From Tautonia marina (GTDB lineage: Bacteria; Planctomycetota; Planctomycetia; Isosphaerales; Isosphaeraceae), in the NCBI RefSeq assembly GCF_009177065.1, contig NZ_WEZF01000010.1, positions 186,001-250,000 of the forward strand: DNA of 64,000 nucleotides, read 5' to 3'. Position numbers and translations under genes: made by a program. The number at the start of each line of letters is the position of its first letter. Positions within the stretch are counted from its first letter, which is position 1. Below the pieces are notes generated by a model that was not told the origin of the DNA, searched no databases, and saw only the letters and a program-made list of their open reading frames with translations. This document shows, piece after piece, positions 1-11,009 of the stretch.

Positions 1-131
1 GGAACGCATTGCCTCGATCACGCGAAAAGAGAGGAGTTCCCGGCCCCCTGAGCATGGCACACTCCGACCGGGATCGGCGGAATGATCTGATCTTAACGGC
101 CCTTCTGACGAACTCCCACCCCCCCGCAACC

Positions 132-161
132 TTGCCCGGCATCGACCGGAACGTCTATCAT
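132..161 (+). promoter_or_regulatory. Putative sigma70-type promoter of the response regulator gene
   Basis: TTGCCC at 132-137 and TATCAT at 156-161 are separated by 18 bases, matching the -35 and -10 consensus in four and five positions. It lies about 70 bases upstream of the ATG at 234. The match was made by eye only. Confidence 0.35.
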
Positions 162-233
162 GGAACGATCGTTAACCGCGCCTCTGCTTCCCGGCGGTGG
201 AGCGTTTCTTCTCTCGACGGAGTCCGATCGACG

Positions 234-650
234 ATGCCCGCGACCGCCCACAAGACCATTCTCCTGGTGGACGACGACCCCGAGATCATCGACTCGATGC
301 GGACAGTCCTCGAGGGCAAAGGCTACCGGGTCCTCGTCGCCCGAGACGGCAATGCCGGACTAACGGTCGCCGAACGGGAGGAACCGGACCTGATCATCCT
401 CGACATGATGATGCCTCGGAAAAGCGGTTTCCTCGTCCTGGAAAAGCTCCGCACCCGACCCGAAGGTCTTATCCCAACGATCATGATCACGGGGAATGAG
501 GGGAGCCGGCACCGAGCGTACGCCGAATTTCTCGGCGTCAAGGATTACATCCGGAAGCCATTCGCCATGGAGAAACTGCTCCGCTCGGTCGATGCCATCC
601 TGCAGGGTTCAGACAGCACTGGAACGGCCAAAACGAAATCCAAAGGCTAA
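234..650 (+). CDS. Single-domain response regulator (CheY-like receiver)
   Basis: This 138-residue protein is a stand-alone phosphoacceptor receiver domain. It begins with the beta-1 strand KTILLVDDDPE, whose acidic residues bind Mg2+, carries the phosphoacceptor Asp in LIILDMMMPRKSG, the conserved Thr in IMITG, and the Lys-Pro pair in DYIRKPF. There is no output domain, only a short basic tail, so it probably acts by protein-protein contact or as a phosphorelay intermediate. The reading frame is open from a TTG at position 9, but homology begins only at the ATG at 234, and the upstream 75 codons look like untranslated leader containing a promoter. No kinase gene lies next to it in the window. 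Confidence 0.9.
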   Translation: MPATAHKTILLVDDDPEIIDSMRTVLEGKGYRVLVARDGNAGLTVAEREEPDLIILDMMMPRKSGFLVLEKLRTRPEGLIPTIMITGNEGSRHRAYAEFLGVKDYIRKPFAMEKLLRSVDAILQGSDSTGTAKTKSKG

Positions 651-2260
<1,610 letters not shown>

Positions 2261-2409
2261 TTCAAAACGATCTCGGGTGTCGGACACGTACTTGATCCGG
2301 CACCCGAACCCCGCTTTTGACCGCCAGGTGCGCATGCTGTTCCGGCGAAGCAAGTCGGCAGCTCTCAATCGACAGACCGACTCTCCACCGCCCCCATCTG
2401 TCTACGCCC

Positions 2410-3582
2410 ATGCGAATCGCGCTGTTCACCGAGACGTTTCTGCCCAAGATTGACGGAATCGTCACGCGACTGACGCAGACCATCACCCATCTGAAACGGG
2501 CGGGAGACGAGGTGCTCGTCATTGCCCCGGCGGGTGCCCCGAAGCGGTTCGAAGGAGCGCGGGTCATCGGTGTCCCGGCGGTCCCGTTTGCCCTCTATCC
2601 TGAGCTGAAGCTGGCGATCACGGGCAAGAAAATTGGCTCCAGGCTCGTGAAGTTCGAACCGGACATCGTGCATGTGGTCAATCCGGCCGTGCTCGGTGCC
2701 TGCGGGGTTGCGCATGCCCTCAAGCGGGACCGCCCCCTGGTCGCGTCGTATCACACTCATGTGCCGAAATATTTGAAGCACTACAAGCTCGGGGCACTGG
2801 AGGGGCTTTGCTGGAAAGTGATCCGGTCGATGCACAACAAGGCACGCCTGAATCTGTGCACATCGACCGCCATGATCGACGAACTGAACGTCCGGGGGTT
2901 TCACAATCTGGCGCTCTGGCCCAGGGCGGTTGATACCGACCTGTTTCGGCCGGAGTTGAAGTCGGACGCCATGCGGGCGGAACTTTCTGGAGGTCAATCA
3001 GACGGCCCGCTCTTGCTCTATGTGGGACGGCTCGCCGCCGAGAAAGAGATCGAACAGATCCGGCCCGTCTTGAAGGCCATGCCCGAGGCGACCCTGGCCC
3101 TGGTGGGTGACGGCCCGGCCCGAGAGAAGCTGAAACGCCATTTCCAGGGAACCCGGACGCGGTTTCTCGGCTATCTCCGGGGGGAGCGTCTGGCTTCGGC
3201 CTTCGCCTCGGCCGATGCCCTGCTCTTCCCGTCTCGGACCGAGACGCTCGGCCTGGTCTTGCTGGAAGCCATGGCCGCCGGTTGCCCGGTGGTCGCCGCA
3301 AGGGCCGGGGGGATTCCCGACATCGTGACCGATGGCCTCAACGGCTGTCTGTTCGATCCGGCCGATCCCGATGGCTTGACCCGAGCCACCCGTCGCCTGT
3401 TTGATTCCTCCTCATTTCGGGAATCGCTGCACCAGAATGCCAGGTTGGAAGCCGAGCGCTGGAGCTGGGCCGCCGCCACCGATTCCCTGCGATCGTTCTA
3501 TCAAACCGTCCTCACGGGTGAGCCGATCACAGCCGGTTCGCAACACGCCACGCCCGTTCCTCCGGCCCATTCCGGTTCCTGA
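2410..3582 (+). CDS. sqdX: GT4 glycosyltransferase, probable sulfoquinovosyltransferase (SqdX-like)
   Basis: This 390-residue protein has the two-Rossmann GT-B fold of family GT4. Visible signatures are the N-terminal MRIALFTETFLPKIDGIVTR, the acceptor-side VASYHTHVPKY, the donor-domain start LLYVGRLAAEKE, and the EX7E motif TETLGLVLLEAMAAGCPVV followed by AGGIPDIV. SqdX transfers sulfoquinovose from the UDP-sugar to diacylglycerol on the cytoplasmic membrane face. The specific assignment rests on resemblance to the SqdX/SQD2 group and on being directly downstream of sqdB; a mannosyltransferase of the same family is the alternative. The start at 2410 is chosen over an upstream TTG at 2317 because the fold begins there. 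Confidence 0.82.
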   Translation: MRIALFTETFLPKIDGIVTRLTQTITHLKRAGDEVLVIAPAGAPKRFEGARVIGVPAVPFALYPELKLAITGKKIGSRLVKFEPDIVHVVNPAVLGACGVAHALKRDRPLVASYHTHVPKYLKHYKLGALEGLCWKVIRSMHNKARLNLCTSTAMIDELNVRGFHNLALWPRAVDTDLFRPELKSDAMRAELSGGQSDGPLLLYVGRLAAEKEIEQIRPVLKAMPEATLALVGDGPAREKLKRHFQGTRTRFLGYLRGERLASAFASADALLFPSRTETLGLVLLEAMAAGCPVVAARAGGIPDIVTDGLNGCLFDPADPDGLTRATRRLFDSSSFRESLHQNARLEAERWSWAAATDSLRSFYQTVLTGEPITAGSQHATPVPPAHSGS

Positions 3583-3656
3583 TCGGCACTTAGCCACCGT
3601 TGCAGGTTCGCCAGGATTTTCAAGAGCGTCTTCCTTGACGTGAGAGGGTCCCCCTC

Positions 3657-4154
3657 ATGGATCGAGGCTTCGAAGTGGTTCGCTACTTCCCCGATCGAGG
3701 GAAGTTCATCACGCTCGCAATTGGCTGTGCCCTGCTCAGCCTGGCGTGTTTGATCAAGGTGGTGATCGTGGGAACCTCGGTGGCGGCAATGCTCGGAGCG
3801 GGGTTCTTCCTTCTCGGATCGGTGAACTGTTTGCAATCGCTCGATCGCAAGCGATGCCATATCGAGCTGAGTCCGGATGGATTCATCGAACGGTCCCCCC
3901 TGCGACAACGGCTGGTCCGATGGTCCGAGGTCGATCGGTTCGAGCTGATTCCCCTGCCCCGCAGCTATGTCTGGGTTGGCTATCGCCTGGCCGACTGCGA
4001 CGACCCTCGTCTTCCCCTCTGGGTCCGCCGAACCCGTCGACGTGAGGTCAGTCTGGCCGACACGTACGGCCTTGACGCAAGGGAACTCGTCGAGCAACTG
4101 AATTCCTGGCGCCAGCGGTTTCGTCAGGCACAGACGTCGATCTCGTTCGAATGA
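3657..4154 (+). CDS. Small membrane protein of unknown function with a possible PH-like domain
   Basis: The protein has 165 residues. Two hydrophobic helices lie at about residues 18-36 and 40-60, and a soluble part follows in which strands such as CHIELSPDGFIERSPL and RLVRWSEVDRFEL resemble the bacterial PH-like (YdbT/YcxB) pattern. The C-terminus is rich in Arg. A Shine-Dalgarno-like GAGAGGG precedes the ATG. It sits between the sulfolipid genes and an aldose epimerase without a clear functional link. I do not recognise a named family with certainty. Confidence 0.65.
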   Translation: MDRGFEVVRYFPDRGKFITLAIGCALLSLACLIKVVIVGTSVAAMLGAGFFLLGSVNCLQSLDRKRCHIELSPDGFIERSPLRQRLVRWSEVDRFELIPLPRSYVWVGYRLADCDDPRLPLWVRRTRRREVSLADTYGLDARELVEQLNSWRQRFRQAQTSISFE

Positions 4155-4248
4155 GCTGACCACGATCGTCTTGCCAACGCGAGCCTGGGCGGTTGGAATC
4201 AAGTGCGCCTCGGAACCGAGTTTCGCGACCGCACCGGAGGACCGCCCG

Positions 4249-5250
4249 ATGGCCTGCCACGTCCGCACTGAACAACGCGGCGACCGTACCGTTTGGATCT
4301 TGAACGACACGGAATCCGAAGCCTCCGCATCGATCTTGCCGTCGTATGGGTTCAACCTGTTCGACCTGAAGCTCCCGGCGGCCGGTGCGTTGCGATCCCT
4401 GGTCGTCACCGAGCCAGGCTGGGAACGGAACCCGACACATCCGGCCAAGCACGGCTTCCCCGTGCTGTTTCCGTTCCCGAACCGGATCAATCAGGGGCGT
4501 TTTGACTGGGAAGGGACCTCGTACCGGCTCCCGCTCACCAAACCGCCCCACGCCATCCACGGGTTCGCTCTCGATGCCGACTGGGAAGTAACCGACCACG
4601 GCGAGGGGCCGGACGGGGCTTATCTCAGCGGGCGGTATCGTCTGTCGAAGACCTTTCCCGGTAATGCTCCTCGATGGCCGAGTGATGGCTACCTCGACCT
4701 CCGATACGCCCTGCATGGGAGAACCCTGGTCCTCGATGCCACGGTTGCAAACGAGTCTGAAGGCGATCTTCCCTACGGCCTGGGCTTTCATCCGTACTTC
4801 CGACTGCCCTTCGGCAACGGCGGCGATCTGTCCCGTACGAAGGTCGTGATTCCGGCCTCGCAGACCTGGGTCCTCGATGAAACGATCCCGACCGGCGAGG
4901 TCCGTCCTGTTCCCGAAGCACTCGACTTCCGACAGGGCAAGTCAATGCAGGGGCTCCAGGTCGACGCCGTCCTGACCGGCCTGGAACACAATGCCGAAGG
5001 GTTTGTCGTCTGCCGACTGATCGACGAGGCCCTCGGCGCCGAGTTTCGCATCGGATTCGATGCCAATCCCTTCCGAGAGATCGTCGTCTTCACCCCGCCC
5101 TTCGGCGACGACATCATCGCCATCGAGCCGTACACGCAGACCACCGACGCGATCAACCTGCACCAACGAGGGATCGACGCCGGCCTCCGTATCCTGAAAC
5201 CTGGCCAGCAGGAAAGCATGCGCATCACGATGGAAACGGCCGATTGCTGA
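4249..5250 (+). CDS. Aldose 1-epimerase family protein
   Basis: This 333-residue protein has the galactose-mutarotase-like beta-sandwich fold. The conserved histidines are seen in PPHAIHGFALDADWEV and in LGFHPYFRLP, and the catalytic Glu region is probably VVFTPPFGDDIIAIEPYT. Enzymes of the family interconvert alpha and beta anomers of hexoses, or of hexose 6-phosphates in the YeaD branch. The open frame extends upstream to a TTG at 4171, but the sequence before the ATG at 4249 does not look like the family. It has no signal peptide and so is probably cytoplasmic. The substrate cannot be told from sequence. Confidence 0.85.
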   Translation: MACHVRTEQRGDRTVWILNDTESEASASILPSYGFNLFDLKLPAAGALRSLVVTEPGWERNPTHPAKHGFPVLFPFPNRINQGRFDWEGTSYRLPLTKPPHAIHGFALDADWEVTDHGEGPDGAYLSGRYRLSKTFPGNAPRWPSDGYLDLRYALHGRTLVLDATVANESEGDLPYGLGFHPYFRLPFGNGGDLSRTKVVIPASQTWVLDETIPTGEVRPVPEALDFRQGKSMQGLQVDAVLTGLEHNAEGFVVCRLIDEALGAEFRIGFDANPFREIVVFTPPFGDDIIAIEPYTQTTDAINLHQRGIDAGLRILKPGQQESMRITMETADC

Positions 5251-5305
5251 CCCAAACCTGACCAACCGCGCCCACTCCGCGAGACGATCCTTCCGAGACC
5301 CCCCA

Positions 5306-7540
5306 ATGACGCCGTTGCTCGCTCCGATCGCGTTCGCCGCCCTGGTTCTCACCGCCTCGCTCGCAATGGCGGACCCCCCGGCCAGGTCCAGGCGACCGGT
5401 CGACCTGGCGGCGGCGTCGAAACATCCGGCGCCCGGTACCACGGTTCCCTCAGCCCTCGCCTTTTCCGCCAACAGTGGGTTCGTTTCGTATCTCCTGCCC
5501 GAAGGAGACGGAACCGCTCGAGTCCTCTGGCGGGCTTCGGCAGACGAGAACGCAACTCCGCAGGTCATTGCCCGCCCGCCCGATGAAGGGAACACCGACG
5601 AAAACGTCTCTCAGGAAGAGGCACTCCGCCGGGAGCGTCTGCGGCTTCGAGACACCGGGATCAGCCAGATTGTCCGTGCTCCTCAGACCGACCGAAGCAT
5701 TCTCCCTCTGAAAGGCGATCTCTATCTCCTGGAAGGAACCGAACCGCTGCGCCGGTTGACCGAGACGGAGGTCCCCGAGATCGATCCGAAATTCTCGCCA
5801 GACGCCGAGCGGGTCGCGTTCGTTCGGGAGGGCGAACTGTTCGTGCTCGACCTCTCCACCGGAACCGAAACCCAACTGACGCAAGGAGCGACCGACGGTC
5901 GCTCGTTCGGCCTGGCCGAGTTCATCGCCCAGGAAGAACTCGGGCGATCGACCGGCTACTGGTGGTCTCCCGACGGCAAACGCATTGCCTATCAGGAAAC
6001 CGACGAACGAGCCATTCCCGAATACACGATTGTCCATCAAGGCGAATCGGAAATCGTCTCCGAATCGCATCGTTACCCGTTTGCGGGGGCGGCGAATGCG
6101 AAAGTACGCCTGGGCGTCGTCTCCTCGTCGGGAGGAGAAACGCAGTGGCTCGAACTCTCCGAGGAAAACGAGGACGCTTATCTGGCCCGCGTCGATTGGG
6201 AAGACGCTCAGCATCTCCTTGTCCAGCTCTTGCCAAGGGATCAACGATTGCTCCGGCTCGTTCGGATCGATCTGGAATCAGGCCAGCGTTCGACCCTGAT
6301 CGAAGAAACCGCCGAGAGCTGGATCAACCTGCACGATGATCTGACCACGGTGCCAGGCACCCGAGAGATTCTCTGGGCCAGTGAACGATCGGGATTCAAG
6401 CACTTGATGGTGCTTGATCGCTACGGCAAACCGATCCGAACACTGACCTCGGGCGACTGGCCGGTTGATTCCGTCGTCCACCTCGACGGCAAGCGCAGGG
6501 AGGTCTGGTTCCTGGCCGGCCGGGAGTCTCCCTTGACGCGAGACCTCTACCGAGTGTCGCTCGATGGAGGTCCAATCGAGCGGTTCACCGAGGGGAGAGG
6601 ATTCTGCAGCGATGCCGTTGTCTCTCCCGACGGAACCAAGCTCGTCCTGACCGTCTCACGCGCCGATCAACCTCCGGTGACAACCCTTCACGATCGCTCC
6701 GGCCGGGTCCTCACCACGCTTGCCGATGCCGCGAGCGACCCGCGATTGACCGAACTGACGCTGGTGACACCCCAACTCACCCAGTTCAAGAACCGCGACG
6801 GCATCACGCTTTATGGAGCCTATTACGCTCCGATGGGCATGACTGCGAAGGCCAAAACACCGCTTGTGGTCCTCGTGTACGGAGGACCTCACGTCCAGCG
6901 CGTTACGGATTCCTGGGGCCTGACGGCCGATCTGACCGCTCAATTTCTGGCGGCTCGTGGGTTCGCCGTCTGGAAATGCGATAACCGGGGAGCGTCGCGC
7001 CGAGGCTTGGCGTTCGAGGCCGCCTTGAATCGGAGGATGGGGACCGTCGAGGTCCGGGATCAGGTCGATGGGGTCCGCTTCGCCGCCGCGGCTTATCCCG
7101 AAGCGGATGCGCAACGGGTCGGCATCTCGGGCGGCAGTTACGGCGGCTACATGACGATCCGATGCCTCTTGCTCGCCCCCGAGACCTTCAAGGCCGGGGT
7201 GGCAATCGCTCCCGTTACCGACTGGGACGGCTACGACACCGGCTACACCGAGCGTTACATGGGAACCCCTGAGAACAACCGAGACGGTTACACCGAATCG
7301 TCCGTCCTCGACAAGGCCGACCGGTTGGAGGGGGCGTTGCTGCTCGTCCACGGCCTGCTCGATGAGAACGTTCACTTCCGCCACTCGGCCCGACTCGTCT
7401 CGCAGTTGATCCGAGCCGGCAAGCCCTTCGAAATCCTGCCGATTCCCGACGAACGGCATTCGACCCGCAAGGAGGAAAATCGCCGGGCCATCCTTGATCG
7501 AACGGCCAGGTGGTTCGAAGCACACCTCGGGAGCCAATAA
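5306..7540 (+). CDS. Exported dipeptidyl peptidase IV-like serine peptidase (S9B family)
   Basis: The 744-residue protein has a signal peptide (hydrophobic residues about 4-20 ending ASLAMA), an N-terminal beta-propeller and a C-terminal alpha/beta hydrolase domain. The S9B hallmark double glutamate occurs in FIAQEELGRSTGYWWSPDG. The catalytic triad is visible: Ser611 in GGSYGGYM, Asp686 in HGLLDENVHF and His718 in PDERHSTRK. Such enzymes cleave X-Pro or X-Ala dipeptides from the N-terminus of peptides, here in the periplasm or outside. It is probably a monocistronic gene; the next gene starts 152 bases downstream. Confidence 0.92.
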   Translation: MTPLLAPIAFAALVLTASLAMADPPARSRRPVDLAAASKHPAPGTTVPSALAFSANSGFVSYLLPEGDGTARVLWRASADENATPQVIARPPDEGNTDENVSQEEALRRERLRLRDTGISQIVRAPQTDRSILPLKGDLYLLEGTEPLRRLTETEVPEIDPKFSPDAERVAFVREGELFVLDLSTGTETQLTQGATDGRSFGLAEFIAQEELGRSTGYWWSPDGKRIAYQETDERAIPEYTIVHQGESEIVSESHRYPFAGAANAKVRLGVVSSSGGETQWLELSEENEDAYLARVDWEDAQHLLVQLLPRDQRLLRLVRIDLESGQRSTLIEETAESWINLHDDLTTVPGTREILWASERSGFKHLMVLDRYGKPIRTLTSGDWPVDSVVHLDGKRREVWFLAGRESPLTRDLYRVSLDGGPIERFTEGRGFCSDAVVSPDGTKLVLTVSRADQPPVTTLHDRSGRVLTTLADAASDPRLTELTLVTPQLTQFKNRDGITLYGAYYAPMGMTAKAKTPLVVLVYGGPHVQRVTDSWGLTADLTAQFLAARGFAVWKCDNRGASRRGLAFEAALNRRMGTVEVRDQVDGVRFAAAAYPEADAQRVGISGGSYGGYMTIRCLLLAPETFKAGVAIAPVTDWDGYDTGYTERYMGTPENNRDGYTESSVLDKADRLEGALLLVHGLLDENVHFRHSARLVSQLIRAGKPFEILPIPDERHSTRKEENRRAILDRTARWFEAHLGSQ

Positions 7541-7692
7541 CTCGTCGGATCATTTGTGATGCCGGGGGATTGCATCGTCGGCCAGGTTGTGAGAGAAGTG
7601 TGAAACCAATCGCCGGATACTCCCCTGTCCGGTCTCAAACGACCCTCCTACTGTAAGCCCCGGCCCCCATCCAGGACGAGGAACGCCCGCCG

Positions 7693-8067
7693 ATGGCCGA
7701 ACCGGACGACGACCCCGTTTATCGCGATTCGAAACGGGAAGCTCTCATCATTCTCCTGGCCTGGGCCGCCTGCATGGTCTGGTCCGTGTCTTACTGCTAC
7801 CTCAACGGATACACCCGACACGACCGCGTGCCGGGAGAGGTCTCGGCGCTGCTGCCGACGCTTGATCAGCGCGACCGGACGCTTGAATCCCTCACCACTC
7901 CGTTCGGCCTCGGGATTCCCGATTGGGCCCTGTGGGGGATTGTTGTCCCCTGGATCGTCTGCGTCTTCTTCAGTGCCTGGTTTTGCTTCGTTTACATGAC
8001 CGACGACCCCGAACCGCAAGACCGGGGCGAGGACGAACACCTGGTCAATCCGGCCGTCGAGGACTGA
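7693..8067 (+). CDS. Small two-helix membrane subunit paired with a Na+/solute symporter
   Basis: The protein has 124 residues with transmembrane segments at about 16-37 and 78-102 joined by a soluble loop of about 40 residues, and an acidic C-terminus. Its position seven bases upstream of an SSS-family symporter, and its helix-loop-helix layout, resemble the small YhdT/DUF997-type partners found next to PanF-like permeases. The two genes are almost certainly cotranscribed. The protein is probably an accessory subunit for assembly or regulation of the transporter. Sequence identity to a named family is not certain. Confidence 0.75.
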   Translation: MAEPDDDPVYRDSKREALIILLAWAACMVWSVSYCYLNGYTRHDRVPGEVSALLPTLDQRDRTLESLTTPFGLGIPDWALWGIVVPWIVCVFFSAWFCFVYMTDDPEPQDRGEDEHLVNPAVED

Positions 8068-8074
8068 GACGCAC

Positions 8075-10108
8075 ATGACCCACGAATTGGCGACCGGATT
8101 GGTCTTCCTCGTTTACATGGTCGGAGTCTTCGGACTGGCGATCATGTCCAACCGGCTCTTGCAGAAGAAATCGTTCCTGGCGGAATACTTCCTCGGGAGC
8201 CGAGGGCTGGGCGTCTGGGCCCTGGCCTTCACGTTCGCGGCCACGAGTGCCAGCGGAGGCAGTTTCACTGGCTATCCGTCGTTGGTTTACACCTACGGCT
8301 GGATCGTGGCGCTGTGGATCGGCAGCTACATGATCGTACCCGTGGTCACCATGGGCTTGATGGGCAAACGGCTCAATCAGGTCGCCCGGCGAGCGGGAGC
8401 ACTGACGATCCCCGACGTGATTCGAGAGCGTTTCGCATCGCCCGGCCTGGGCCTTTTCGCCTCGGCGGTGATCGTCTTCTTCACGCTGACGAACCTGATC
8501 GCGCAGTTCAAGGCCGGGGGGATCATCCTCGATGTTCTGCTCGAAGGAACGCCTGGCTATCGCGATCAAATCGTTCCCTGGGTTGAGCAAACCGGCATCC
8601 TCTCTCCCTTGCTTGCCATTGCAGGAGCGAACACCGGATATGTGATTGGCCTGCTGTTGTTCGCGTTCACCGTGATCGTTTACACGTCGTACGGTGGCTT
8701 CCGGGCCGTGGTCTGGACCGACGTGATGCAAGGGATCGTCATGGGGATCGGCGTCCTGATCCTGATTCCCTTCACGATGGCGGCGGTCGGCGGGTTGAAC
8801 AAGGCGACCAAGGATCTGGCCGAGCGTCCTCCCCGCCTGGTGGTCGGACTGGCCGCCCAGGACAACGCCATCGAGTATTACGGCAAGACGCCTTCTGATG
8901 TCATCATTCATCACACGGCATTGCCTCCCGCCGTCGCCCTCGACATCGAAGGCCCACCACTGACGGTTGAGGTTCTCGAAGACGAACAGGACCGCGTCCA
9001 GATCACGATCAACCTGGCCGCCGAACTGGGAACGATCCAGGCCACTGCCCGAGATGTGGTCGAGGCCGTCAACGCCTCTCCCGAGGCAAGCAGGTGGGTC
9101 TCGGCCTCCATCCCGAAGCTCGAACGATATCCCGACCTGAGCGGCAACGGGCTCGCACCCTTGATGGAGGCACCGAACCACCTGAGGCCCGGCAGAGATC
9201 TGGTCTTTGGTCCCGGATTAAAGCAGAAAGGCAACGGGGCCGGCGACCCGTTCCACCCGATCGGCATGGCGATCTCATTCTTCTTCATGTGGGCCATCTC
9301 CGGTGCAGGACAGCCTGGAACCATGGTCCGATTGATGGCCTTCCGCGATAGCAAAACCTTGCGCTACGCGATGTTTACCGTCACCATCTACTTCGGTTGC
9401 ATCTATCTGCCGATCATCTTCCTCTTTACCGCCGCCCAGCAAATCATTCACCCGGCCGAGTTGACGGCCGGCTCCGATCAGATTATGCCCCAGCTCGCCA
9501 GCCGGGTCGCCCCCTGGTGGCTCGCCGGGATCTTGATCGCCGCGCCGTTCGCGGCAGTGATGTCAACGGTGGACTCGTTCTTGCTCCTGATCAGCTCGGC
9601 CGTGGTGCGCGATATCTACCAGCGAAGCATCAACCCCGATCTCTCCGAGAAATCAGTCAAGATCATCAGCTACTCGACGACCGCCATCAGCGGCGTTCTC
9701 GTGACCTTGATGGCGCTGAACCCGCCCCGTTTCCTGCAAGACTTCATTGTGATGACTGGCGGCGGCTTTGCGGCGACCTTCCTTGCCCCCGTCTTCCTGG
9801 GCATATACTGGAAACGGATGACCCGCGTCGGTGCCTGGCTGTCGATGGCCGCAGGATTCGTCACGACCGTGGTCCTGTTCTCTCCGGTCCTGCTGGCCGC
9901 TCCTCTGGCGGCGTTGAACATCAGCTGGCGGAGCGAGGAGATCAACCTGTTTGGGCTTCATCCCTTGATCTGGGGGCTGATCGCCTCGTTCGGACTGGGA
10001 ATTCTCGGAAGTCTGGCCAGTCCGAAGCCTCCGCGATCGCTCATCAATCGCTACTTCGCGAAGCCAGATCTGGCAGGACTGGACGAACCACCGCCACACC
10101 AGGTTTGA
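8075..10108 (+). CDS. Sodium:solute symporter (SSS family) with a large extra loop
   Basis: This 677-residue protein has about 12-13 hydrophobic helices typical of SSS transporters, which move sugars, vitamins, amino acids or carboxylates with Na+. Typical segments are FAATSASGGSFTGYPSL early on and VIVYTSYGGFRAVVWTDVMQG before residue 230. Between about residues 240 and 392 there is a soluble region of about 150 residues that the family usually lacks; it contains the stretch TARDVVEAVNASPEASRWVS. After it the membrane core resumes with IGMAISFFFMWAISGAGQP. The small membrane protein just upstream is probably its partner. The substrate cannot be assigned. Confidence 0.88.
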   Translation: MTHELATGLVFLVYMVGVFGLAIMSNRLLQKKSFLAEYFLGSRGLGVWALAFTFAATSASGGSFTGYPSLVYTYGWIVALWIGSYMIVPVVTMGLMGKRLNQVARRAGALTIPDVIRERFASPGLGLFASAVIVFFTLTNLIAQFKAGGIILDVLLEGTPGYRDQIVPWVEQTGILSPLLAIAGANTGYVIGLLLFAFTVIVYTSYGGFRAVVWTDVMQGIVMGIGVLILIPFTMAAVGGLNKATKDLAERPPRLVVGLAAQDNAIEYYGKTPSDVIIHHTALPPAVALDIEGPPLTVEVLEDEQDRVQITINLAAELGTIQATARDVVEAVNASPEASRWVSASIPKLERYPDLSGNGLAPLMEAPNHLRPGRDLVFGPGLKQKGNGAGDPFHPIGMAISFFFMWAISGAGQPGTMVRLMAFRDSKTLRYAMFTVTIYFGCIYLPIIFLFTAAQQIIHPAELTAGSDQIMPQLASRVAPWWLAGILIAAPFAAVMSTVDSFLLLISSAVVRDIYQRSINPDLSEKSVKIISYSTTAISGVLVTLMALNPPRFLQDFIVMTGGGFAATFLAPVFLGIYWKRMTRVGAWLSMAAGFVTTVVLFSPVLLAAPLAALNISWRSEEINLFGLHPLIWGLIASFGLGILGSLASPKPPRSLINRYFAKPDLAGLDEPPPHQV

Positions 10109-10235
10109 CCGTGCCGAGCCCTTCGCGCTAAAATCAGCGATCCGACAAACTCCAAGGTCATGCCACCTGAGCGATGGCCCCGGTCTCACCGGGGTCCATC
10201 GCCGATCGCTCGCCAAAAGGGGAGGAGCCCCGACC

Positions 10236-11009
10236 ATGAGGCTGTCCTTCGACGAACAAGGCACAGGGCCGGTGGTCGTCTTGCTGCATGGATTCCCGCT
10301 CGATCGCACCATGTGGTCGTCACAGCTCGGCATGCTCTCGAATCATCATCGGGTCATCGCGCCTGACCTTCGGGGGCATGGCCAGTCTCCCACTCCTCCC
10401 GGCCCTTACCGCATGGAGGACATGGCGGCTGACGTGATCGAGACACTCGACGCCGCCAGGGTGGAGCCTCCTTACGTCGTCGGTGGCCTCTCGATGGGGG
10501 GCTATGTCGCCCTGGCAATGGCCGAACGATATCCCGATCGCCTCCGAGGACTGATCCTCCTGAACACACGAGCCGGGGCCGATAGCCCCGAGGCAGCCGC
10601 CAATCGTGAAGCCAAGGCCACCGCCCTGGAACAGGAGGGCTCGACCGAGTCTCTCGCGGCCATGGTCGAACTGCTCATTCCCGAGACGACGCGGAACTCT
10701 CGCCCGGAACTCGTCGATCAGGTCGTGGCGATGATCCGCCAGACCTCTCCCATCGGAGCGGCCGGTGCCCTTCGAGGCATGGCGATGCGCCCCGATCGCC
10801 TCGATGTCCTCCGACGCCTGGCCGTACCTCTCCGGGTCATCGCCGGTGCCGACGATGCCATCGTTCCCGAAGCCGAAGCTCAGGTTATGGCCGAAGCGAC
10901 CCCTCAAGGTGATCTGATCGTCATTCCTGGTGCCGGGCATCTGACTCCCCTGGAAACCCCCGGCGCGACCAACACCGCGATCCGGTCGTTTCTGGAACGA
11001 CTGACATGA
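10236..11009 (+). CDS. Alpha/beta hydrolase
   Basis: The 257-residue protein has the alpha/beta hydrolase fold. The oxyanion segment VVLLHGFPLD is at residues 13-22, the nucleophile elbow is GLSMGGYVALAMA, and the late Asp and His occur in IAGADDAIVPEAEA and IPGAGHLTPLE. It resembles 3-oxoadipate enol-lactonase and related esterases, but no protocatechuate or other pathway genes lie near, so the substrate is unknown. A good ribosome site (AAGGGGAGGAG) precedes the ATG. Its stop codon overlaps the start of the next gene in an ATGA arrangement, so the two proteins are translationally coupled. Confidence 0.88.
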   Translation: MRLSFDEQGTGPVVVLLHGFPLDRTMWSSQLGMLSNHHRVIAPDLRGHGQSPTPPGPYRMEDMAADVIETLDAARVEPPYVVGGLSMGGYVALAMAERYPDRLRGLILLNTRAGADSPEAAANREAKATALEQEGSTESLAAMVELLIPETTRNSRPELVDQVVAMIRQTSPIGAAGALRGMAMRPDRLDVLRRLAVPLRVIAGADDAIVPEAEAQVMAEATPQGDLIVIPGAGHLTPLETPGATNTAIRSFLERLT

